Shown here: piece after piece, positions 16,894-25,802 of the stretch
Position numbering within the stretch: the first letter of the stretch is position 1
Layout of the letters: every line of letters starts with the position of its first letter
DNA from: Terriglobia bacterium
GTDB taxonomy: Bacteria > Acidobacteriota > Terriglobia > Terriglobales > Acidobacteriaceae
NCBI GenBank assembly: GCA_020072815.1
Contig: JAIQGE010000001.1
Coordinates: forward strand, 558,001-622,000
Reading direction: 5' to 3'
DNA length: 64,000 bases
The notes under the pieces: model-generated
The model's database searches: none
The model's input: only the letters and a program-made list of their open reading frames with translations
Told to the model about the DNA's origin: nothing
Program-made: the position numbers and the translations under genes

Positions 16894-17280
16894 GGACTCG
16901 AGCAAACGAATCTAGTTCTCCTATTTCGGAAAACAACCATGCGCTTCCCGGCAGAAGGTGTCCGCGCAGCTTTGCCGTAGGGGGTGAGAGCACATACCTG
17001 GCTTAATTAATTGAAATTTTACCGCCGATTAAGACTTTCAGAAAGGCCTTTCGTGGCGCCGGGTCCCCGCCCTAGTGTTTTAACCTCATGACGAAGGGGT
17101 AATGTCTTTACCTGACTGCACTTCAGCCAGTGCGACGACGGTCAGCCAGGCTTGCTTTTGAGCTTTGTATCCCCAGGCTTCGCCAAACCCGGGGCCCCCA
17201 GCGCGCCCGATGTTGGCGCGGCGCGGTGGAAAGCCGGCGAAAGCCTGGGCTACCTCGTCCGCGCTCACGTTCGCGAAAAT
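16894..17280. other. Intergenic region between the ThyX-like and GGDEF genes
   Basis: These 387 bases contain no gene I can support. A 60-codon minus-strand frame at 17086-17268 has no recognisable homology or strong start signal. The TTAATTAATTG stretch near 17003 is AT-rich and could hold the promoter of the GGDEF operon. Confidence 0.4.
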
Positions 17281-18861
17281 CTAGCGCTTCAGCAAATCCA
17301 CCGGCTGGCGCGCGTCGGTCACGCGGAAGTACTGGGCCAGCGAAGGATGTTTCCGTGCCACCTCCTGATACATGGCGTAGGCCACGTTGCGATAAGAAAA
17401 ATGCCCCGCCGGAGCGCTACGCAACTCGGCAATGTACAAAGCTTCAGCAAAATCCATTTTGAACAGGGTGCGTTTGCGGAAGGCCATGGGCAGCAGATAG
17501 AGGTCGGCGTGTGTGGGAGCGGACGCATTCATCTCACTGCTGGCATGCGCGACGCGCTGCATGGCGGCTTTGTAGCGGTCACCCAACCCGGCGGCCACGA
17601 TGTCATCAGGCGTGTCATAGCCGTGATGACGCGTGAATCCCTGCTCGATCTGCGTGCAGCGACGGTGGCGATGCATGTCGCGAAAGCCGCCAATGTCCAT
17701 CAGGATGTCAAAGCAGAACTGGTGTCCGGCGTGAAACGACCGCAGCAACTCATCATGAGCGCCACGATGCCGCATGCCGAGCGCGATGATCTCCTGGCGT
17801 TGCGCGCCGCTCATGGCCTGCACCCGTTCCCGCACCTGGCGGTAAGGATAATGGCAACCGGAATAGAGCAACGTGGTCGCCAACGCCAATTCAAGCGGCC
17901 CTTCTTCGACGAGGTCCACCAGCGGCGCGGGCTGCACCGGCACGCCTTCCATCAACTCCGCGGCGGCGAAGACCAGGTCGTGGTGCGTTTTGATTTCGTA
18001 GTCGCTGGCGTTGGCGTACTTCACCAGCGTGGGCGCCACTTTCACCGGACGCATCAACTGCTCTTCTGCGCGCGCGCCCAGCGCCGGGTCGGCGGCTTTG
18101 ATTTCTTCCACCAGCCCGCGCAGCCATTCGGCCTGCGCGTTGAACGCCGGCTCTTTCGCAGCTTGCTTGAGCAACTCGCCCAAATGCCGGACTTCACTGT
18201 ACGGACTCCCCAGCAGCCGCGCGATCTGCGTTTCCAGCGTGCGCGCGTTCACGATCTGCCCCAGCGACGTGTTGGTGGCCAGCGGCAGCAGGTAACGCGA
18301 ATTGTCGAAAGCCCGCGCGCGCAGGGTGCGCGTGTAGGCGTCCTCCGGCATGTCCACCGGCTGCGCGACCCGCGACTTGTAATAGCCCAGCATCTCCTGG
18401 GTGAAGGCGTCATATTCGGCGAAGAGAAAATCCACGGTGGCGCGGTAGTTCTGCTCGGAAGCCTGGTCGCCGCCAAAGTCGGGGACGAAATATCCGCTCT
18501 TCTTGAAATTCTGGTAGCGCGTGGAGCGCTCCTGGCCGTCCCAGCGCTGCTCGTCCACCAGCACAATCGCCGCCAGGATGGACAGCTTCTCCACCGCCAT
18601 GGCGATGTGCGCCAGGTCAGCAATGGAGCGGTGGCCGTACTGGAAATAAAACGTGTTCAGGAACTGCTCGGCCTTCTGGTCGCTGATCTCCTTGAGCGAC
18701 TCCTTCATGGACAAGGCCGACCGCGAATACTTGGCCATGGCGTAGGCCTGGACCTCGGGGTCCACGCCGTGCACGGCAAAGACGTTGACCTGGGGGCCGG
18801 GAGAGCCGTTTTTTTCGGCGACCGGAGATTTGGCGGCGGTGGTGGTTTCAGGCGTGCTCAT
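17281..18861 (-). CDS. Tandem ThyX-like protein (FAD-dependent thymidylate synthase family)
   Basis: ThyX makes dTMP from dUMP using FAD and methylenetetrahydrofolate, normally as a 220-250-residue tetramer subunit. This 526-residue protein contains two ThyX-like halves. The first (about 25-240) has YGHRSIADLAHIAMAVEKLS and, in place of the ThyX signature, QRWDGQERSTRYQNF (105-119). The second (about 275-526) has MHRHRRCTQIEQGFTRHHGY (396-415) and a normal-looking end with ALYIAELRSAPAGHFSYR. Neither half keeps the exact RHRxxSxNExSxR motif, though the second is closer. It may be an active divergent ThyX or have another flavin role. It is a single gene. Confidence 0.82.
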   Translation of the reverse strand: MSTPETTTAAKSPVAEKNGSPGPQVNVFAVHGVDPEVQAYAMAKYSRSALSMKESLKEISDQKAEQFLNTFYFQYGHRSIADLAHIAMAVEKLSILAAIVLVDEQRWDGQERSTRYQNFKKSGYFVPDFGGDQASEQNYRATVDFLFAEYDAFTQEMLGYYKSRVAQPVDMPEDAYTRTLRARAFDNSRYLLPLATNTSLGQIVNARTLETQIARLLGSPYSEVRHLGELLKQAAKEPAFNAQAEWLRGLVEEIKAADPALGARAEEQLMRPVKVAPTLVKYANASDYEIKTHHDLVFAAAELMEGVPVQPAPLVDLVEEGPLELALATTLLYSGCHYPYRQVRERVQAMSGAQRQEIIALGMRHRGAHDELLRSFHAGHQFCFDILMDIGGFRDMHRHRRCTQIEQGFTRHHGYDTPDDIVAAGLGDRYKAAMQRVAHASSEMNASAPTHADLYLLPMAFRKRTLFKMDFAEALYIAELRSAPAGHFSYRNVAYAMYQEVARKHPSLAQYFRVTDARQPVDLLKR

Positions 18862-18966
18862 GGCAGAGAGATTCTAGTTCAAGAAGGTTGTGGGAAACGG
18901 GGGAAGAAAATCGGTGGCCTCCGCGCTTCTCTCTGTGTCCTCCGTGGTTGAGGGTTTTCCGATGTC

Positions 18967-19000
18967 GGCGATGTCGGCGATCACGTGCGATCTCGGCGAT
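18967..19000. repeat. 34-bp direct repeat, copy A
   Basis: The segment beginning GGCGATGTCGGCGATCACG recurs at 19187-19220 with two substitutions (T for C at both). The word GGCGAT recurs inside each copy. Confidence 0.7.
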
Positions 19001-19146
19001 GTGCCAGGCCGTTTGCCTTTTAACCATCAATTTTGGCAACCTGTCCCGGCTAGCCGTGGATTCCGGCGACCTGTCCCGGCGAAGCCGTGGATTTCGGCAA
19101 TCTCTACTCAATTATCTCTTGCTCCCCTCGTTCCTAAATCAGTGTC

Positions 19147-19172
19147 ATCAGCGTGGATCAGCGGTAAGGTTT
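19147..19172 (+). repeat. Dispersed intergenic repeat, copy 2
   Basis: Matches 2294-2319 in reverse complement with two mismatches. It contains ATCAGCG twice and ends GGTAAGGTTT. Confidence 0.6.
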
Positions 19173-19186
19173 GCCTTTCCGATCAC

Positions 19187-19220
19187 GGCGATGTCGGCGA
19201 TCACGCGCGATCCCGGCGAT
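19187..19220. repeat. 34-bp direct repeat, copy B
   Basis: Second copy of the repeat at 18967-19000, 220 bases downstream in the same orientation. Confidence 0.7.
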
Positions 19221-19978
19221 CCCCAGCCCCTCCCGCTTCATCCCCGGAAAATATAGACTTAGCCCAACTCATCCCCGGCGATACCTTTTTCCGATCACCC
19301 GATGCCCCGATCACCCGATCTTCCGATTGGGATCCCCACACCCCTCCCCTATTCATCCCAATGGTCCCAATAAACAAAGGACTTAGCCGACGGCGATCCC
19401 AATCGGGTCCCAATCAATCAGCTGAGAGGCGCCAGCTTTGGCTAGCCGCTAGCCGCCAGTTGCTAATTGCTTTATTTTCAATGATCTCGGTTCTTTCACG
19501 CCCTGAGGCGCAGCTTATAATATCGCATTTCAAATAGCGAATCAAGTGCGAAGTAGTACACCATTGACAAGGCGGCTTCGTGGAAGTGTTCGTTTTCGCT
19601 CATCGCGAAGCAAACGCTCTCGGAATATAGTCGTTGAGCGCAGTTCTGAAAGTTCACCTGCCGATGCCAGGAATCGGAGGTCTAAGCGAAAAGCTGAAGA
19701 TCGTCGACATCACCCGACACGTCGCCGTGATCGGAAAGCAAAACAGGTTCCTCCCCTTCGGCAAGCTCCGGATCGGAATGACAAAATCATTGCGACCGCC
19801 GGAATGACAAAACTCTCGCCACGTCACACTCGAGATGTGCATCGGTAATCCGGCACCGTCTTTTTGTAAGACTTGTGTAATACCATTCAACCGCAACCGT
19901 CGCGAGACACAGAAGCCCGGCAAGAATCCTGTTGTCGCGCATTCCAGATGATGGATAATCCCCACGGAGCAACCACCC

Positions 19979-21121
19979 ATGAGCTGGGAAAAAGATCTGC
20001 AACGCTGGGTTGATGCCAACCTGATTGACGCAGCCACCGCCGGGCGCGTACGCGAGTTCGAGCAGGCCGCGGGCAAAGGACGCATGCGCTGGCCGGCGAT
20101 GCTGGCCGTCGGGTTTGGGGCGCTCATGCTGTGCGCCGGCATCCTGCTGTTTGTAGCCTCGCACTGGGACGACCTATCGCCCATGCAGCGCTTCGCGCTG
20201 GTGCTGGGCATGGTGGCGGTGTTCCACCTGGTCGCCAGCCTGCTGGGGCCCAAGGTGCCGGCCATCGGCGTGGCCCTGCACGTGGCTGGGACGGTGTCAC
20301 TGGGCGCGGGCATTTATCTGGCCGGGCAGATTTTCAACCTGGAAGAACATTGGCCCGGCGGACTGATGCTGTGGTCGGCGGGCGCGGTGGTGGCATGGCT
20401 GATTCTGCGCCAATGGCCGCAGGCGCTGCTGGCAGCGGTGCTGATTCCCTGGTGGCTTGGCGGCGAATGGAGCCTGGCGACGGAGAGCTATCGTGGCGCA
20501 TGGAACATTGCCGCGCAGGGGTTTTTGTTGCTGGCGATTCTCTACTTCTCGGCCACGCCGCGCGAACCCAATCGCGCTTTGCGCCTGGGTATGGTATGGG
20601 TTGGCGCATTCGCTCTCATACCGTTCATCGGCGATGTGATGTGGTCGGGCGAAACCTATGACTATTACGGCTCGACGCTGCGTCACCCTGGACTTCCCGC
20701 GCACTTGATGGTGTTGGGCTACGTTGCGGCTTATGTCCCCGCGCTGGGCATTGCCGCGCTGATCAGGAGAAAAGATTCTGTGCCGATGTTCGCCTCCGCG
20801 GTGTGGGTATTTGTGCTGGCCATGCTGAGCCGTCTGCACACCCCATCACATAACCCGTGGCTTTATCTTTGGGTGGCGCTCGGGGCCTGCGGACTTTGCT
20901 GGTGGGGCGTGCGCGAAAATCGCAGGCTGTTCATCAACTTCGGCACCGCGATCTTCGCCCTGGACGTGATCACCTTCTACTTCTCTGACGTTCTGGACAA
21001 GCTGGGCCGGTCCATGGGGCTGATCCTGCTGGGCGTAATTTTCCTGGCTGGAGGCTGGGTGCTGAACCGCTTGCGCGCTGACTTGATCGCGCGCGCCGCG
21101 TCGTCGGGAGGAACACAATGA
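19979..21121 (+). CDS. DUF2157 domain membrane protein
   Basis: The 380-residue protein starts with a soluble segment, MSWEKDLQRWVDANLIDAAT, where DUF2157 proteins begin. It continues with about ten membrane helices (for example MLAVGFGALMLCAGILLFVA and GLILLGVIFLAGGWVLNRL). DUF2157 proteins have no established function. The usual partner, a GDYXXLXY-type protein, follows with a 4-base overlap. GGAG precedes the ATG by 8 bases. Confidence 0.88.
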   Translation: MSWEKDLQRWVDANLIDAATAGRVREFEQAAGKGRMRWPAMLAVGFGALMLCAGILLFVASHWDDLSPMQRFALVLGMVAVFHLVASLLGPKVPAIGVALHVAGTVSLGAGIYLAGQIFNLEEHWPGGLMLWSAGAVVAWLILRQWPQALLAAVLIPWWLGGEWSLATESYRGAWNIAAQGFLLLAILYFSATPREPNRALRLGMVWVGAFALIPFIGDVMWSGETYDYYGSTLRHPGLPAHLMVLGYVAAYVPALGIAALIRRKDSVPMFASAVWVFVLAMLSRLHTPSHNPWLYLWVALGACGLCWWGVRENRRLFINFGTAIFALDVITFYFSDVLDKLGRSMGLILLGVIFLAGGWVLNRLRADLIARAASSGGTQ

Positions 21122-21654
21122 ATGCTTTGGGTAAGGGCGTGGCCGTCGCGCTGATTCACATCTTGATCGTGCTGAGTCTGAGCGGCAAGCTGCTGTATGA
21201 CCGCAAAACGCGTCCGCGTATTTGGGTCCGCACCGCGCAAGTGGACCCGGACATGCCCATCCGCGGGCGTTACATCAACTTGAGTTTGCAAATCCACGCG
21301 CCGGAACACGAGACCAATCCCACGCCGGACCCCAAGTACGCGTACCAGTACAACTCACAGTACGTGCGTGTTTCCGTGGAGAACGGCCAGCTGGTGGCCC
21401 ACAAAGCGGAGACGCCCACAGGGATGAGCGTCTTCACCTGGAGCCGGCAACCCAACCAGCCCGGCAACGATGTTTATCTTTTGTCGCCGAACGTGGCGTT
21501 CTTCGTGCCGGAGCACGCGGAAATGCCGCGCATGAATCGCGCAACGGGTGACGAGCTGTGGGCTGAAGTCACGGTCCCGCGCAAAGGTCCGCCGCGTCCA
21601 ATTCAGTTGGCGATCAAGCGCGGCGCAGAGTGGATACCACTGACTTACCGCTAA
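21118..21654 (+). CDS. GDYXXLXY-like membrane-anchored protein
   Basis: The 178-residue protein has one N-terminal membrane helix (VAVALIHILIVLSLSGKLLY, 9-28) and an extracytoplasmic domain. The family motif GDYxxLxY appears as the variant IRGRYINLSLQI. These proteins are regularly encoded after DUF2157 genes, here with a 4-base ATGA overlap. No enzymatic residues can be assigned. The pair probably forms one membrane complex. Confidence 0.8.
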   Translation: MNALGKGVAVALIHILIVLSLSGKLLYDRKTRPRIWVRTAQVDPDMPIRGRYINLSLQIHAPEHETNPTPDPKYAYQYNSQYVRVSVENGQLVAHKAETPTGMSVFTWSRQPNQPGNDVYLLSPNVAFFVPEHAEMPRMNRATGDELWAEVTVPRKGPPRPIQLAIKRGAEWIPLTYR

Positions 21655-21664
21655 GGAAGCGATT

Positions 21665-21731
21665 TATCGCTAATCGAACGACGTACCGCTAATAGAACGA
21701 CGTATCGCCAATAGAACGAAGTGTCGCTAGG
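21665..21731. repeat. 19-bp tandem repeat, about 3.5 units
   Basis: Units at 21665-21683, 21684-21702 and 21703-21721 (TATCGCTAATCGAACGACG and variants), followed by a partial TGTCGCTAGG. It begins 10 bases after the stop of the GDYXXLXY-like gene. The function is unknown; it may be a slipped-strand expansion or a binding array. Confidence 0.75.
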
Positions 21732-21790
21732 ACTTATCGCGACGCAACGAACGCTTCGCGCGGGCGGCCGCCACATCGGTGAGCGCGGTT

Positions 21791-22225
21791 TTACTGGCAC
21801 GTAAGCTGTGCCATGCCGCTCACGTTTCGCGTCATCATGTTCATCATGGAGAGCGACATGTTCGGGTCCATGGGCGCGGTGGCGACAATCGGAACGGTCC
21901 CTACAAATCCCGAGCAATGGGCCATCCCGTTGGCGTCCAGGCTCACGCCGGCGGGCTGCGGCTGCGCCGAACCGAAAGGCATGAGGGACCACTCAACGGG
22001 CGGCGACATCACCGACATGGGGTTCATGTTGTACATTCCCGTGGCCGTGAACTGCACGCCTCCGGAAGTGCTGGATGCGGTGGCCATGGCCGGGGTGACC
22101 GTGATGCTTTGCAACTGCCGTGATGTGTCCATCATGCCGCCGCCGCAGCTTGCGATGCCCGCAACTGTGACGCAGGCAAATATCAGGGCAAACAGAATTT
22201 TCGAGAGAGTCAATGACTTGGTCAT
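21791..22225 (-). CDS. Small lipoprotein with Ig-like segment
   Basis: The 144-residue protein has a signal peptide with a lipobox-like end (VTVAGIASCGGG, Cys27). LQSITVTPAMATASSTSGGVQFTATG follows, the opening of bacterial Ig-like (Big_2) domains. The remainder is unusually Met-rich (MYNMNPMSVMSPP, MDPNMSLSMMNMM), and two cysteines lie in the C-terminal part. It probably sits on the outer or inner membrane facing the periplasm. Met-rich stretches can bind copper or silver, but that is only a possibility. AGAGGTAAG precedes the ATG. Confidence 0.7.
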   Translation of the reverse strand: MTKSLTLSKILFALIFACVTVAGIASCGGGMMDTSRQLQSITVTPAMATASSTSGGVQFTATGMYNMNPMSVMSPPVEWSLMPFGSAQPQPAGVSLDANGMAHCSGFVGTVPIVATAPMDPNMSLSMMNMMTRNVSGMAQLTCQ

Positions 22226-22603
22226 GTCTTACCTCTTACCAGCCGCCGTTGGAGAGCAGCTGTTCATCGGGTGACGAAGCGCAGGACTGAAAATCGGGTT
22301 TTCCTAGCTGCCAAGTTCCAGTAGCCCGGCAGCAGCAGACTTGATGCTATACCCAGGCGGTCGAGAACGAAAGTCCGAAGGGGCGTGGGCCTTAGTCCCA
22401 TTGGTGCGTCGCCCGCCCGCGAACCCACTCTGCCGAAAAAAACAACGGCCCGGGTTGGGACCCGAGCCGTCATTTTCAATTCCCACCGCCAGCTTCCGGC
22501 AAGCGAAGGGAATCGAACTTGAAACTCCCCATGATTTTGCGTTGTTATTTGTGGCCCGCGCTCCGGCGAATGTCGCTGACCGCAGCGCGGGGTTATGAAC
22601 CAG
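22226..22603. other. Intergenic region with a minus-strand terminator
   Basis: No gene is supported in these 378 bases. The main feature is the hairpin at 22445-22470, listed separately. Confidence 0.5.
22434..22470 (-). terminator. Intrinsic terminator of the large Ig-like protein gene
   Basis: On the minus strand, ACGGCTCGGGT pairs with ACCCGGGCCGT (one mismatch) and is followed by TGTTTTTTT. It lies about 135 bases past the stop at 22604. Confidence 0.8.
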
Positions 22604-25090
22604 CTACTTCAAGCTGATGGCGATGGTGGCGCTGGCGCCGCTCAGGGCCGAGGTGATGCGGAGCGTCTTGGGCGCCACGCACCAGAAGCCGGCGGAATTG
22701 CCCGACGTGTTGCTGGGATTGAGAACGCCTGCGGTGCTGGCCAGGATCTGGTCATACGTCCAGGTCCCGGTTGCATCCACGGTTACGTTGGCCAGGACGG
22801 CGCCTGCCGCGTTGCCGGTGCAAGCGCCGTTGACTTTGTAGGTAGCAACGGTGCCAGGATCGTAGGCGATTCGCATGGTCTGGCCGGCGCTGGGCGATGC
22901 CGTGCCGCTTACCGTCCAGCGACCGGTTTTCGTCGTGTAGATGCCCTTCGCAGGAGTAATGCTCTCCGCCGAGGTCAGCGTTATGGTGACCGTGGCCGGC
23001 GTGGCCGAGGCCACACCTGACTGGTCCACCGCGTTGTAGGTGAAGGTGTACACGCCGCCCACAGCGGTTGCGGGAGGAGTGAAGGTCACCACGCCGCCAG
23101 CGAAGGACGTTCCAGCGGTGATGCCCAGGTTGGCGTTGCCGGTCACGATCACCGCGCGGGCCAGGTCAGCGAAGCCGTCTGGATCGGTGTCATTGGCCAG
23201 CACGTTGATGCTGTTGGGGACTCCACGCAGCGCAGAGCCCGCGTCATTCACGGCCACCGGCGGATCGTTTACCGGAGCAATGGTGATGGTGACGCTGGCT
23301 TCGTTGGAAACCTGCGCGCCCACGATTACGTGGTAGCTGAAGCTGTCCGTCCCATTGGCGTTCAAGTTGGGCGTGTACAGAATGCTGCCGTCGGGGTTGA
23401 CCACGGCGGTGCCCAGCGCTGGCAGGCTGACCAGGCTCACGGTCCCGCCCGCTGCATTGGTGTCATTGCCCAAAACGTTGATGGTGACAGCCGTGTCTTC
23501 GCTGGTAGCTGCACCGTCATTGACGGCGATGGGCAGGATGGGCCCGCCGCCGGCGACCGCGCCGGTGTTCACCTGGAATTCATTCAAGCCGCTGCCTGAC
23601 GAAATCACCCTGATTTTGGCGGGAGGCGCCAGAAGCGGGCTGACCAGCAGTTGTCCGGACGCGGAATCAATGTTGCCCAGACCTTCAACTACCAGGGTCT
23701 GCGCAATCACCTGGTCGCTGGAGTTGGCTTTGACCGAGAGGCTCTGGCTCGCGGGATCATACAGCGCTTCGGTGATGAAGACCTGGTCGCCCAGCAGAGT
23801 CGGAATGAACGTGGAGACCGTCTGGCCCCCGGCGTCAACGGCATTGGCCTGCACGCAGACTTCCTGCGCGATGGCGGCCGGCTGGCTCTGGCCGTAGTAG
23901 TTGCTGCCATTGGCCAGCATCTGCGTCGGGGTGGCTCCGGCGGGCGCGCTAAACGGCGGCCCGGGATTGCCCGCCGCATCCAGAGTTGCGGAGCACGGCA
24001 CGTCAAAGAAGGAAAGATGCGTGGTAATCGGCGCCGGCTGTTGGCCCGCGGGCAGCCGTCCTTGGACGTTGGGGAACGCTGTAGCGTAAACGTCTACCTT
24101 GTTGCCGGAAGCCGAGCGCGCGTAGCTTGCCCGGTCAACCTGCATCCGTCCGGCGATGGCGCCTTCAAAGACCCGTCCCGAGAGGCTGAAGTCGGTTGTC
24201 TCATATACGAAACCGTTGGGGCCTTCGATGCGGAAGATGTTGGCGTTGCGCGTGGTGCCGTCGGGCAGCAGGTAATTGGCAATCGGGCTGCCGGTGATCG
24301 GCCCCAGCCGCTTGGGATCGGCGATGTAGCTTTTCCCGGTTCCCGGATAAGGCGTGGGAACAAATGCGCCGCCAAAGTGGGCCGGATCGCTGTCCGGAGT
24401 CGGGTTAGCAGCCGTCAGCGCTGGCATTTCCGCGCCGCCGGGATTGGCGGAGGGCAGCAGGAACGGTCCAATGCGGCCATTCAGCGCCAAGGTGAAGTCG
24501 CCCGGCGTCAGACCCACGTCTTCGGTGAAGAACAGCCCGCGCGGGTCGCTGGCCAATTGGTTTTCGAACACAAATTTTCCGAACGGCGTGTACACCGTGT
24601 AGGTGCCGTCATAAGGGATGGGTTTGATCTTGATCCGCACGCGGGCGAAGACGATCTGGTTCCCGCTGATCACTGGACCGGTGGCGAATGCGCCTTCCAG
24701 TCCAGCGACCAGAGAAACCACGACCGTCTGGGTTGAGCCGGCGATGGGCGCCCTGAGGGCCCCGGCGTTCAGTCCCCAGTAGAAGTGCTCGTCGGCGAAG
24801 TTGGTGGGAAAAACTTCCGGCGCCGTCGGCGGAACCGGCGGCAGCAACCGGCACCACCCGCCGTTTAGCTCTGCCTGGCTAAGGTTCTGGCAGAATTCCA
24901 TGGTTAGACCGCTGTTGTCCTGGTACCACTGCGGGAATCCGTTGGATGCACTTACAGGCCCCACCCGCTTTAGCTGGGCCTGCGTGGAAGTGGTTGCAAA
25001 GACGATGGTTAAAAGCAGCATCAGCACAAATCCGGAAATTTTCCTGGAAGCTGACGAAGCCTGCAAAGTACGACGTGGCGCACAAGTCAT
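22604..25090 (-). CDS. Large secreted protein with tandem bacterial Ig/cadherin-like domains
   Basis: The 828-residue protein has a signal peptide (ISGFVLMLLLTIVFATTSTQAQ, about 18-39). The N-terminal half (about 40-420) is an unrecognised secreted region with four spaced cysteines. Two Ig-like domains of the Cadherin_5/Big_9 type follow near 520-615 and 618-710. These begin AVNDGAATSEDTAVTINVLG and AVNDAGSALRGVPNSINVLA, with GNDTN and ANDTDPDG calcium-type loops. A C-terminal beta-rich domain (about 715-828) contains two cysteines. It is probably a surface or matrix protein and stands alone with its own terminator. Confidence 0.8.
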   Translation of the reverse strand: MTCAPRRTLQASSASRKISGFVLMLLLTIVFATTSTQAQLKRVGPVSASNGFPQWYQDNSGLTMEFCQNLSQAELNGGWCRLLPPVPPTAPEVFPTNFADEHFYWGLNAGALRAPIAGSTQTVVVSLVAGLEGAFATGPVISGNQIVFARVRIKIKPIPYDGTYTVYTPFGKFVFENQLASDPRGLFFTEDVGLTPGDFTLALNGRIGPFLLPSANPGGAEMPALTAANPTPDSDPAHFGGAFVPTPYPGTGKSYIADPKRLGPITGSPIANYLLPDGTTRNANIFRIEGPNGFVYETTDFSLSGRVFEGAIAGRMQVDRASYARSASGNKVDVYATAFPNVQGRLPAGQQPAPITTHLSFFDVPCSATLDAAGNPGPPFSAPAGATPTQMLANGSNYYGQSQPAAIAQEVCVQANAVDAGGQTVSTFIPTLLGDQVFITEALYDPASQSLSVKANSSDQVIAQTLVVEGLGNIDSASGQLLVSPLLAPPAKIRVISSGSGLNEFQVNTGAVAGGGPILPIAVNDGAATSEDTAVTINVLGNDTNAAGGTVSLVSLPALGTAVVNPDGSILYTPNLNANGTDSFSYHVIVGAQVSNEASVTITIAPVNDPPVAVNDAGSALRGVPNSINVLANDTDPDGFADLARAVIVTGNANLGITAGTSFAGGVVTFTPPATAVGGVYTFTYNAVDQSGVASATPATVTITLTSAESITPAKGIYTTKTGRWTVSGTASPSAGQTMRIAYDPGTVATYKVNGACTGNAAGAVLANVTVDATGTWTYDQILASTAGVLNPSNTSGNSAGFWCVAPKTLRITSALSGASATIAISLK

Positions 25091-25802
25091 GGGAGTATCC
25101 GTCCTTAAGTTGTTTTTGGAGAGTTGCTGTTATCTGAGCTGCTTCGGAGTTCCGTCGTCCTTTGCGGCTCGCTACCAACAAGAGCTTTTGTGAAATTCTC
25201 TCTGCTGGGTAAGACAGGAAGGCGTTCCGCGTGGAACAGTCCGGCAACATTAATTTTTCAATCTTGCTTCAGATGGCGTAACAGCGGACGCCGGGGAAGA
25301 GGCCCGGAAAGCGAAAGCCCGGGCGGTTAAGCCCGGGCGATTCGTTGCTTCCTGCGTTTGATTGGCGCAAAACGCCGGAAGCGTTTGCCACCGTGGAACG
25401 GGCCACTGCGGCATAGCTGCGCTGTTTCGCGGTGTGATGAGGCACCGATGCGCATGTTCACTCATTGCCGGCCTCACTCGCGTTCCGTCGCGGTGAAACC
25501 GTCGAGCTCTGCGAGGTCATCCGTCTTACGTCTTGAGGCTGCCACTTACCGCTCAGGCAATACAGCTACTCGAGCGGCCCGGAAGACAGCCTCAATGGTA
25601 CCCAGAAGCATGCCTGACTGAATCTGCACCTTCAATCAGGCAACCTTGGCATTTTGTATGGGGTAAAACCTTGACTCTTTTCGCCCAGGGTAATGTGGGT
25701 ATGGCTCCGAAATTGCACGCGAAGCCCCCAGTTGCCGCGCTTTCAGCTTGGCTCCTTATATAATGCGCAGTTACTTTCCCCGGAAGGAGGCCATCAGCCA
25801 AC
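25091..25802. other. Intergenic region between the Ig-like protein and fabG
   Basis: No convincing gene was found in 712 bases. A hairpin of two GCCCGGGC arms with a GGTTAA loop lies at 25317-25338. Near the fabG end there is a TATAAT at about 25756-25761, followed by an AAGGAGG ribosome binding site. The middle (25360-25620) has no structure I could name. Confidence 0.45.

Larger units (their letters stand above)
18862..19978. other. 1.1-kb repeat-rich intergenic region
   Basis: No gene is supported here. The sequence is dominated by short CGAT/GGCGAT-rich words. It includes the 34-base pair listed separately, a tandem pair built on CCTGTCCCGGC and AGCCGTGGATT near 19039-19098, and CGATCACCCGAT repeats near 19290-19325. 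A copy of the dispersed repeat is at 19147-19172. Confidence 0.55.

Noticed and set aside
17086-17268. 60-codon minus-strand frame after the ThyX-like gene
   Set aside because: No homology, no good ribosome site, and composition like the surrounding gap.
17152-18951. Long plus-strand frame (599 codons) antisense to the ThyX-like gene
   Set aside because: It follows from high GC and third-position bias of the minus-strand gene; the product is His/Arg/Gln-rich with no domain.
18862-19978. CRISPR array
   Set aside because: The repeats are irregular in length and spacing, with no unique spacers and no cas genes nearby.
22445-22600. Possible tRNA near the 22.5-kb gap
   Set aside because: No cloverleaf or T-arm pattern could be built; the visible structure is the terminator hairpin.
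25317-25338. GCCCGGGC repeat hairpin as a riboswitch or terminator
   Set aside because: It has no T-run, no known aptamer pattern, and no gene close enough on either strand to use it.
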